DNA of 8,731 bases from Betaproteobacteria bacterium UBA7395 (GTDB lineage Bacteria; Pseudomonadota; Gammaproteobacteria; Burkholderiales; Rhodocyclaceae). The notes beneath the pieces were generated by a model. That model was not told the DNA's origin. It saw nothing but the letters and a program-made list of their open reading frames with translations, and searched no databases. Both the position numbers and the translations under genes were made by a program. Positions 1 to 8,731 of the stretch are shown here, in pieces (positions within the stretch are counted from its first letter, which is position 1; each line of letters begins with the position of its first letter). The stretch is taken from the NCBI GenBank assembly GCA_002470165.1, contig DKNF01000200.1, positions 1 through 8,731 on the forward strand. Direction: 5' to 3'.

Positions 1-62
1 TCGCCATCCGCGAAGGCGGTCGTACCGTTGGCGCCGGCGTCGTCGCCAAGATCATCGAGTAA
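1..62 (+). CDS. tuf: Elongation factor Tu, C-terminal end (partial)
   Basis: Only the last 19 complete codons and the TAA stop (60-62) are present; the first two bases finish a codon that begins outside the window. The peptide AIREGGRTVGAGVVAKIIE is the highly conserved C-terminal end of bacterial EF-Tu, in the domain 3 beta-barrel. EF-Tu is the cytoplasmic GTPase that delivers aminoacyl-tRNA to the ribosome. Its position just before tRNA-Trp and secE matches the tufB locus of many beta- and gammaproteobacteria. A second tuf copy near fusA/rpsJ elsewhere in the genome is likely, but that is inferred from related organisms. Confidence 0.96.
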   Translation, partial: AIREGGRTVGAGVVAKIIE

Positions 63-79
63 TCGGTAATCGTTGCAAG

Positions 80-109
80 CAAAGCGCTTCGGGGTCCCGA
101 AGCGCTTTG
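80..109 (+). terminator. Hairpin after tuf, terminator-like without a T tract
   Basis: Bases 80-93 and 96-109 are perfectly complementary (14 bp, core AAAGCGCTTCGGG / CCCGAAGCGCTTT). As RNA the top pair would open to leave a small GGTC loop. The stem starts 17 nt after the tuf stop. The downstream bases (GATGTTTCTG) lack a run of T, so it is at best a weak or Rho-assisted terminator, or a stem that stabilises the tuf mRNA 3' end. I see no convincing promoter in the 13 nt left before the tRNA, so some read-through from tuf into tRNA-Trp is likely. Confidence 0.5.
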
Positions 110-122
110 ATGTTTCTGCAGC

Positions 123-198
123 AGGGGTGTAGCTCAATTGGTAGAGCAACGGTTTCCAAAACCGTAGGTCGGGGGTTCGATTCCCTCCGCCCCTGCCA
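123..198 (+). tRNA. trpT: tRNA-Trp, anticodon CCA
   Basis: A complete 76-nt tRNA with a genomically encoded 3' CCA. The acceptor stem is AGGGGTG paired with CGCCCCT, with one T-G wobble. The D arm contains AGCTCAATTGGTAGAGC, the anticodon loop is TTCCAAA with CCA at 156-158, and the T arm contains GGTTCGATTCC. It closely resembles E. coli tRNA-Trp. It reads UGG codons. It sits between tuf and secE, 24 nt before the secE start, and is probably released from a longer tuf or secE transcript by RNase P and 3' processing. Confidence 0.98.
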
Positions 199-222
199 CT
201 CTCTTTAAAGATCGCGAACGTC

Positions 223-576
223 ATGGCTGACAAGATCAAGTTTTCGCTGGCGCTGGTTATTCTGGCAGCTGGCGTGGCTGGCTTCTACCTGCTCTCCGAG
301 CAGGCAATGATTTTGCGCGTCCTGGCGGTTCTCGTCGGGGCGGCGCTGGCGGTTGCCGTTGCCTGGAAGACTGAGCCGGGTCAGCGCTTCTTCACTTTTG
401 CCAACGAGGCGGTGATCGAGGCGCGCAAGGTCGTCTGGCCGACGCGCAAGGAAACGACGCAGACCACGGCGATGGTATTCGCCTTCGTGGTCGTCATGGC
501 GCTTTTCCTCTACCTCACCGACAAGAGTCTTGAGTGGGTCCTGTACGACCTGGTCCTGGGCTGGAAGAAATCATGA
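223..576 (+). CDS. secE: Preprotein translocase subunit SecE
   Basis: SecE is the small essential inner-membrane subunit of the SecYEG translocon and clamps the two halves of SecY. The 117-residue protein has three hydrophobic segments (about 7-24, 30-47 and 82-98), the three-TM arrangement of the E. coli type (127 aa as I recall). Between TM2 and TM3 lies the hallmark amphipathic cytoplasmic segment: [13 protein letters not shown] at 66-78. The start ATG at 223 has only a poor Shine-Dalgarno (AAAGATCG region), but no better upstream start exists in the 24 nt after tRNA-Trp. Its stop overlaps the nusG start (ATGA, 573-576), so the two genes are very probably translationally coupled, as expected for a secE-nusG operon. 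Confidence 0.97.
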   Translation: MADKIKFSLALVILAAGVAGFYLLSEQAMILRVLAVLVGAALAVAVAWKTEPGQRFFTFANEAVIEARKVVWPTRKETTQTTAMVFAFVVVMALFLYLTDKSLEWVLYDLVLGWKKS

Positions 577-1106
577 GTAAACGCTGGTACGTCGTACACG
601 CCTATTCCGGCTTCGAAAAGAGTGTCATGCGCGCCATTCAGGAGCGCATCAATCGCTTGGGGATGCAGGAAAAATTCGGCCAGATTCTCGTTCCGGTCGA
701 AGAAGTGGTTGAAATGAAGGGTGGTCAGAAGTCTATTTCCGAACGCAAGTTCTTCCCCGGCTATGTGCTGGTCGAAATGGAAATGGACGACGATAGCTGG
801 CACCTGGTGAAGAACACGCCCAAGGTCACCGGTTTTGTCGGTGGCACGGCCAACCGTCCCGCGCCGATTTCCCAGAAGGAAGTCGACAAGATCATGCAGC
901 AGATGCAGGAAGGCGTCGAAAAGCCGCGTCCCAAGGTCTTGTTCGAAGTGGGCGAGGTGGTCCGGGTCAAGGAAGGCCCGTTCACCGATTTCCACGGTTC
1001 GGTCGAAGATGTGAATTACGAAAAGAGCCGCTTGCGTGTCTCGGTGACCATTTTCGGTCGCGCGACGCCGGTCGAGCTCGAATTCGCCCAGGTCGAGAAG
1101 TCCTGA
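573..1106 (+). CDS. nusG: Transcription termination/antitermination factor NusG
   Basis: NusG binds the RNA polymerase clamp and lobe, suppresses pausing, and through its C-terminal domain contacts Rho or ribosomal protein S10. I chose the ATG at 573 ([13 protein letters not shown]), giving 177 aa, because it matches the family N terminus, overlaps the secE stop in an ATGA and has GGAAG about 5-10 nt upstream. The frame stays open to an ATG at 534, but that would add 13 residues foreign to the family. The NGN domain covers about 3-115 (WYVVHAYSG at 5-13, [10 protein letters not shown] at 60-69). A linker leads to the KOW domain (about 124-177; [11 protein letters not shown] at 127-137). [12 protein letters not shown] at 160-171 corresponds to the S10/Rho-binding loop of E. 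coli NusG (its I164, F165, R167), all retained. Confidence 0.97.
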   Translation: MSKRWYVVHAYSGFEKSVMRAIQERINRLGMQEKFGQILVPVEEVVEMKGGQKSISERKFFPGYVLVEMEMDDDSWHLVKNTPKVTGFVGGTANRPAPISQKEVDKIMQQMQEGVEKPRPKVLFEVGEVVRVKEGPFTDFHGSVEDVNYEKSRLRVSVTIFGRATPVELEFAQVEKS

Positions 1107-1208
1107 GCGACAGCTTTCAGGTGTGCCGGCGACCTTGATGTCCGGCAAGAGGAGCGCCAGTAGTCGTTTTTGGCGAACGCGCGTTACAACTCATTAAAGG
1201 AGTGTCTT
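1107..1208 (+). promoter_or_regulatory. rplK leader, candidate L1 autoregulatory region
   Basis: This 102-nt gap between nusG and rplK is where E. coli carries the L1 repressor-binding site for the L11-L1 operon. Visible structure: a stem 1124-1129/1142-1147 (TGCCGG with CCGGCA) closing a 12-nt loop CGACCTTGATGT; a stem 1155-1159/1171-1175 (CGCCA with TGGCG) with an 11-nt loop; and the palindrome AACGCGCGTT at 1176-1185. A good Shine-Dalgarno AAAGGAG at 1196-1202 precedes the rplK ATG. I found no convincing sigma-70 promoter. The L1-site assignment rests on position and general structure, not on a proven motif match. Confidence 0.4.
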
Positions 1209-1640
1209 ATGGCCAAGAAAATTATTGGCTACATCAAGCTGCAAGTGCCGGCAGGCAAGGCGAATCCGTCGCCCCCGATCGGTCCGGCGCTGGGTCAGCG
1301 CGGTCTCAACATCATGGAATTCTGTAAGGCCTTCAACGCTCAGACGCAAGGCGTCGAGCCGGGTCTGCCGATTCCTGTCGTGATCACCGCTTTTGCCGAC
1401 AAGTCCTTCACCTTCGTGATGAAGACGCCGCCGGCAACGATCCTGATCAAGAAGGCTGCCGGTATTAAGTCCGGTTCGGCCAAGCCGCACACCGACAAGG
1501 TCGGCAAGATCACCCGCGCCCAGTGCGAAGAGATCGCCAAGACCAAGATGCCTGACCTGACGGCCGCCGACATGGAAGCCGCCATCCGCACCATCGCCGG
1601 CTCCGCCCGTTCGATGGGCATCACCGTGGAGGGTCTGTAA
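1209..1640 (+). CDS. rplK: 50S ribosomal protein L11 (uL11)
   Basis: L11 binds the GTPase-associated centre of 23S rRNA at the base of the L12 stalk and is needed for factor-stimulated GTP hydrolysis and for RelA activation. The 143-aa protein is nearly identical in length to E. coli L11 (142). The N-terminal domain starts [19 protein letters not shown] and has the proline-rich [10 protein letters not shown] at 21-30. The C-terminal rRNA-binding domain ends with the family signature [12 protein letters not shown] (131-142). The start at 1209 follows AAAGGAG by 6 nt; the frame stays open upstream to a TTG at 1170, but those 13 residues are not part of the family. The stop is 2 nt before rplA, forming the usual L11-L1 pair. 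Confidence 0.98.
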   Translation: MAKKIIGYIKLQVPAGKANPSPPIGPALGQRGLNIMEFCKAFNAQTQGVEPGLPIPVVITAFADKSFTFVMKTPPATILIKKAAGIKSGSAKPHTDKVGKITRAQCEEIAKTKMPDLTAADMEAAIRTIAGSARSMGITVEGL

Positions 1641-1642
1641 TC

Positions 1643-2338
1643 ATGGCCAAGCTCACGAAAAAGCAAAAAGCCCTCGCCGCCAAGGTTGTTCCGCAGAAGC
1701 TGTACCCCCTGCAGGAAGCCCTGACCCTGGCCAAGGAAACCGCCACCGCCAAGTTTGACGAGTCGATCGACGTCGCCATCAACCTCGGCGTGGACGCACG
1801 CAAGTCGGACCAGGTGGTTCGTGGTTCCGTCGTGCTGCCGGCCGGTACCGGCAAGACCGTTCGCGTTGCCGTGTTCGCCCAGGGCGACAAGGCTGAAGCC
1901 GCCAAGGCTGCCGGTGCCGACGTCGTCGGTTTCGACGATCTGGCCGCCGATGTCAAGGCCGGTAACCTGAACTTCGACATCGTCATCGCCACCCCGGATG
2001 CCATGCGCATCGTCGGTCAGCTCGGCCAGATCCTCGGCCCGCGCGGCCTGATGCCGAACCCGAAGGTCGGTACCGTGACCATGGACGTCGCTACTGCCGT
2101 CAAGAACGCCAAGGCCGGTCAGGTTCAGTACCGTACCGATAAGGCAGGTATCGTTCACGCTACCATCGGTCGTGCTTCCTTCTCGGTCGAGAATCTGGAA
2201 ACCAACCTGAAGGCACTGGTCGAGGCGCTGCAGAAGGCCAAGCCGGCTGCGTCCAAGGGTCAGTATCTGCGCAAGATCGCCGTCTCGGCCACGATGGGCC
2301 CGGGCGTCCGCGTCGATCAGGCCACGCTGGCTGCTTAA
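1643..2338 (+). CDS. rplA: 50S ribosomal protein L1 (uL1)
   Basis: L1 forms the mobile stalk at the E site that helps release deacylated tRNA, and in many bacteria also represses translation of the rplK-rplA message. The 231-aa product has the typical length (E. coli 234) and begins [15 protein letters not shown]. The L1 signature runs through [18 protein letters not shown] (123-140), followed by [13 protein letters not shown]. The C-terminal RNA-binding part contains SATMGPG (215-221). The ATG follows the rplK stop by 2 nt; GGAGGG (1628-1633) inside the end of rplK serves as Shine-Dalgarno, so translation is probably coupled. The gene uses no TTA, CTA or TCA codon over a long stretch, consistent with strong highly-expressed codon bias. 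Confidence 0.98.
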   Translation: MAKLTKKQKALAAKVVPQKLYPLQEALTLAKETATAKFDESIDVAINLGVDARKSDQVVRGSVVLPAGTGKTVRVAVFAQGDKAEAAKAAGADVVGFDDLAADVKAGNLNFDIVIATPDAMRIVGQLGQILGPRGLMPNPKVGTVTMDVATAVKNAKAGQVQYRTDKAGIVHATIGRASFSVENLETNLKALVEALQKAKPAASKGQYLRKIAVSATMGPGVRVDQATLAA

Positions 2339-2349
2339 AGAACTTTGGG

Positions 2350-2383
2350 TCGCAGCTTCCGGCCATCCGGCCAGGGGCTGCGA
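2350..2383 (+). other. Long hairpin just after rplA
   Basis: Bases 2350-2364 pair with 2369-2383: outer arm TCGCAGCTTC with GGGGCTGCGA (two T-G wobbles), one C-A mismatch, then GGCC/GGCC, closing an ATCC loop. It starts 12 nt after the rplA stop. No T tract follows, so it is not a standard intrinsic terminator. It could protect the rplK-rplA mRNA 3' end, act as a processing signal, or be the first element of the L10 leader. Confidence 0.55.
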
Positions 2384-2395
2384 ATCGTCAAAGAC

Positions 2396-2435
2396 CGCAG
2401 GCGCCCCGCAAAGGGCTTAATCGCGAAAGCCTGCG
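2396..2435 (+). other. Stem with inner hairpin and asymmetric loop in the rplJ leader
   Basis: CGCAGGC (2396-2402) pairs with GCCTGCG (2429-2435). Directly stacked inside is GCCC (2403-2406) with GGGC (2413-2416) around a CGCAAA loop. The 3' side then has 12 unpaired bases, TTAATCGCGAAA (2417-2428). A stem with a large one-sided loop is the sort of RNA shape bound by L10, so this is my best candidate for the L10-L12 binding element. That role is inferred from shape and position only. Confidence 0.45.
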
Positions 2436-2463
2436 CAGACGGTGTTCCCGAAACGGATTTTCT

Positions 2464-2481
2464 GCCATTCGCAAGAATGGC
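2464..2481 (+). other. Hairpin with GCAA tetraloop in the rplJ leader
   Basis: A perfect 7-bp stem, GCCATTC with GAATGGC, closed by GCAA, which is a stable GNRA tetraloop. It lies about 78 nt upstream of the rplJ start. The combination of a perfect stem and a GNRA loop suggests a structured RNA element and not chance, but its role is unknown. Confidence 0.55.
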
Positions 2482-2509
2482 GAGCTTCTGGTTCAGGTCG
2501 CCGTAAGGG

Positions 2510-2530
2510 CGGCGGGAATGTTTCCCGTCG
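2510..2530 (+). other. Hairpin just upstream of the rplJ ribosome binding site
   Basis: CGGCGGGAA (2510-2518) pairs with TTCCCGTCG (2522-2530), 9 bp with one G-T wobble and a 3-nt loop. It ends 12 nt before the Shine-Dalgarno. Its left arm overlaps the right arm of an alternative stem (2499-2502 with 2508-2511, CGCC/GGCG), so the two hairpins cannot fully coexist. This could form a switch near the rplJ translation start. Confidence 0.45.
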
Positions 2531-2542
2531 TGTTATGACTTG

Positions 2543-2550
2543 AAAGGAGG
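2543..2550 (+). promoter_or_regulatory. Strong Shine-Dalgarno of rplJ
   Basis: AAAGGAGG lies 8 nt before a GTG codon at 2559. It is one of the best ribosome binding sites in the window and fixes the rplJ start at GTG: no ATG in frame gives the conserved N terminus. Confidence 0.85.
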
Positions 2551-2558
2551 AAAGACCT

Positions 2559-3056
2559 GTGGGTCTCAATCTGAATGACAAAAAAGCCGTCGTGGCTGAG
2601 GTGTCGGCACAAGTAGCCAACGCCGAGACTATCGCGATCGCCGAATATCGTGGCATCGAGGTCGGTGACCTCACCGTGCTGCGCAAGAAGGCTCGTGAGT
2701 CCGGTGTTTACCTGCGCGTGCTGAAGAACACCCTGGTGCGTCGCGCCGTGGAAGGCACGCAGTTTGCCGGCCTGGCCGAACACATGGTTGGCCCGCTGAT
2801 TTACAGCGTGTCCGCCGACCCGGTGGCAGCAGCGAAAGTCCTCAACGACTTCGCCAAGACCAACGACAAGTTGGTTCTCAAGGCCGGTTCCTATGCCGGC
2901 AAGGTGCTCGACAAGGCTGGTGTGCAGGCGCTTGCGTCCGTCCCGAGCCGCGAAGAGCTGCTCTCGAAGCTGCTGTACGTCATGCAGGCTCCGGTCGCCG
3001 GCTTTGTCCGTGGCCTCGACGCCCTGGCCAAGCAGCGCGAAGGCGCCGCCGCTTGA
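2559..3056 (+). CDS. rplJ: 50S ribosomal protein L10 (uL10)
   Basis: L10 anchors L12 dimers to the ribosome, forming the stalk that recruits translational GTPases. As the L10-L12 complex it also represses its own message in E. coli. The protein is 165 aa, the same length as E. coli L10, and starts at a GTG ([15 protein letters not shown]). The rRNA-binding N-terminal domain carries the family signature [18 protein letters not shown] (29-46) and [11 protein letters not shown] (53-63). The C-terminal helix (about 130-160, [20 protein letters not shown] and following) is the docking site for L12 dimers. It is followed 38 nt later by rplL, the usual arrangement. Use of GTG despite a strong ribosome binding site may temper initiation. 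Confidence 0.98.
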   Translation: MGLNLNDKKAVVAEVSAQVANAETIAIAEYRGIEVGDLTVLRKKARESGVYLRVLKNTLVRRAVEGTQFAGLAEHMVGPLIYSVSADPVAAAKVLNDFAKTNDKLVLKAGSYAGKVLDKAGVQALASVPSREELLSKLLYVMQAPVAGFVRGLDALAKQREGAAA

Positions 3057-3094
3057 TCCTTACCGCATACGAACTGATTTAGGAGTTTATTGAA

Positions 3095-3469
3095 ATGGCA
3101 ATTAGCAAAGAAGACATCCTGGAAGCCGTCGGCTCCCTGACCGTTATGGAACTGAATGACCTGGTCAAGGCATTCGAAGAGAAGTTCGGCGTTTCCGCCG
3201 CTGCCGTCGCCGTTGCCGGCCCGGCTGGTGGTGGCGCTGCCGCCGCTGCCGAAGAGCAGACCGAGTTCACCGTTGTCCTGGCTGCCGCCGGCGACAAGAA
3301 GGTTGAAGTCATCAAGGTCGTCCGCGCCGTTACCGGCCTGGGCCTGAAGGAAGCCAAGGACCTCGTTGACGGCGCTCCGAAGCCGATCAAGGAAGGTGTT
3401 GCCAAGGCCGACGCCGAAGCCCTCAAGAAGCAACTGGAAGACGCTGGCGCCAAGGTCGAAATCAAGTAA
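3095..3469 (+). CDS. rplL: 50S ribosomal protein L7/L12 (bL12)
   Basis: L12 is the multicopy stalk protein whose C-terminal domain contacts EF-Tu, EF-G, IF2 and RF3. The 124-aa protein shows the three classical parts: an N-terminal dimerisation and L10-binding domain (1-33, [15 protein letters not shown]), an Ala/Gly-rich flexible hinge (about 34-53, with [12 protein letters not shown]), and the C-terminal domain (about 54-124) containing [20 protein letters not shown] (68-87) and DLVDGAP (89-95). The factor-binding residues of E. coli L12 (K65, V66, I69, K70, R73, K84) correspond to K69, V70, I73, K74, R77 and K88 and are all present. AGGAG at 3081-3085 precedes the ATG by 9 nt. An intrinsic terminator follows the stop by 16 nt. 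The same fold recurs inside RpoB further down this window. Confidence 0.98.
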   Translation: MAISKEDILEAVGSLTVMELNDLVKAFEEKFGVSAAAVAVAGPAGGGAAAAAEEQTEFTVVLAAAGDKKVEVIKVVRAVTGLGLKEAKDLVDGAPKPIKEGVAKADAEALKKQLEDAGAKVEIK

Positions 3470-3485
3470 TCGATCCGGTTCCGGT

Positions 3486-3516
3486 GGGCTGGCGGCGCAT
3501 GTCGCCAGCCCTTTTT
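3486..3516 (+). terminator. Intrinsic terminator/attenuator between rplL and rpoB
   Basis: GGGCTGGCGGC (3486-3496) pairs with GTCGCCAGCCC (3501-3511), 11 bp with one G-T wobble and a GCAT loop, followed at once by TTTTT (3512-3516). This is a textbook Rho-independent terminator. In E. coli the rplL-rpoB gap carries a partial terminator that lets only a fraction of transcripts enter rpoBC. The absence of a clear rpoB promoter in the 159 nt downstream suggests the same here: partial read-through lowers polymerase subunit synthesis relative to L12. Confidence 0.9.
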
Positions 3517-3569
3517 CCCCTATTCTGGTTCAACCGAACGATCGAACTTCACTTGAATACTCGCCAGAC

Positions 3570-3630
3570 GGCAAACGCAAATCACGATCTCCCTGTCAGA
3601 AATGACCTGGGGAGCGGATTTGCGTTTGCC
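3570..3630 (+). other. Long GAAA-capped hairpin upstream of rpoB, possible RNase III site
   Basis: A perfect 14-bp inverted repeat, GGCAAACGCAAATC (3570-3583) and GATTTGCGTTTGCC (3617-3630), continues inwards as CG/CG (3585-3586 with 3615-3616), CTCCC/GGGAG (3589-3593 with 3610-3614) and GTCA/TGAC (3595-3598 with 3603-3606), capped by a GAAA tetraloop (3599-3602). In total about 25 bp are paired over 61 nt, with only small bulges. E. coli has an RNase III processing hairpin in the same rplL-rpoB gap, and this stem is a good positional and structural counterpart. The following TGTTTGTT is only loosely T-rich, so a second terminator is a weaker alternative. The element ends 45 nt before the rpoB ATG. 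Confidence 0.7.
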
Positions 3631-3675
3631 TGTTTGTTCAGGTCCGACATCTGATTCCACCCTCACGGAGTTACC

Positions 3676-7959
<4,284 letters not shown>

Positions 7960-7976
7960 TTAGGCTCAGGAGTTAA

Positions 7977-8731
<755 letters not shown>

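Larger units (their letters stand above)
2339..2558 (+). promoter_or_regulatory. rplJ leader, candidate L10-(L12)4 autoregulatory region
   Basis: The 220-nt stretch between rplA and rplJ contains no gene. In E. coli the equivalent leader binds the L10-L12 complex, which represses rplJ-rplL translation. Here the leader is packed with inverted repeats: 2350-2383, 2396-2435 (with an inner hairpin), 2464-2481 with a GCAA tetraloop, and 2510-2530 just before the Shine-Dalgarno, each listed separately. The general layout, a multi-stem leader more than 100 nt upstream of the start, fits the L10 leader class, but I could not verify the kink-turn consensus by eye. I see no clear sigma-70 promoter, although one may lie in the end of rplA. 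Confidence 0.6.

Noticed and set aside
534..572. Upstream in-frame ATG giving NusG 13 extra residues
   Set aside because: The extension lies within secE and is unlike any NusG N terminus; the ATG at 573 has a Shine-Dalgarno and an ATGA overlap with the secE stop.
1170..1198. TTGGCG plus ATTAAA with 17-bp spacing as a possible rplK promoter
   Set aside because: Transcription would begin at about the rplK ATG, leaving no Shine-Dalgarno in the transcript; matches to consensus are moderate only.
1170..1208. Upstream TTG start for rplK
   Set aside because: It would add 13 residues absent from L11 proteins, and the ATG at 1209 has a good Shine-Dalgarno.
1340..2158. A 272-codon open frame on the minus strand across rplK/rplA
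   Set aside because: Same effect of codon bias opposite highly expressed ribosomal protein genes; no ribosome binding site or family features.
3529..3561. AATACT with upstream TTCAAC as a possible rpoB promoter
   Set aside because: The spacing of about 21 bp is too long and no better -35 box is present.

Overview
The window is a GC-rich piece of the core translation and transcription locus of a proteobacterium: the end of tuf, tRNA-Trp(CCA), secE, nusG, rplK, rplA, rplJ, rplL, rpoB and the first 250 codons of rpoC, all on the + strand. Gene order, the tRNA-Trp between tuf and secE, and protein features such as the RpoB DQTNPLSE segment point to a betaproteobacterium. The long RpoB (1427 aa) makes me lean towards Rhodocyclales (Dechloromonas/Azoarcus-like); that placement is inference.

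Layout. Positions 1-62 hold the last codons of EF-Tu, followed by a long GC-rich hairpin without a T tract. tRNA-Trp (123-198) follows, then secE and nusG, which overlap by an ATGA. A leader of about 100 nt precedes rplK-rplA (L11, L1), where L1 autoregulation is expected. A structured leader of 220 nt precedes rplJ-rplL (L10, L12), where L10-L12 autoregulation is expected. A classical intrinsic terminator/attenuator (3486-3516) and a very long GAAA-capped hairpin (3570-3630) lie between rplL and rpoB. rpoB and rpoC (beta, beta') are separated by only 20 nt.

How they work together. EF-Tu, tRNA-Trp and the L11, L1, L10 and L12 proteins serve translation. L10 and L12 form the ribosomal stalk that recruits EF-Tu and EF-G. 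SecE is part of the Sec translocon. NusG links RNA polymerase to the ribosome or Rho. RpoB and RpoC form the polymerase core. The leaders and the rplL-rpoB attenuator would let ribosomal proteins and polymerase subunits be made at different levels from linked transcription.

Most notable observation: RpoB residues about 418-490 form an insertion relative to the E. coli and Burkholderia sequences as I remember them. It aligns along its whole length with the C-terminal domain of L7/L12, encoded by rplL just upstream in the same window (18 identities in 67 aligned residues, counted by hand, including the DLVxGxP signature). The polymerase beta subunit therefore seems to carry an embedded L12-CTD-like domain, but with most of the basic residues used by L12 to bind GTPase factors replaced. 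I cannot tell from the sequence alone whether this is already described.
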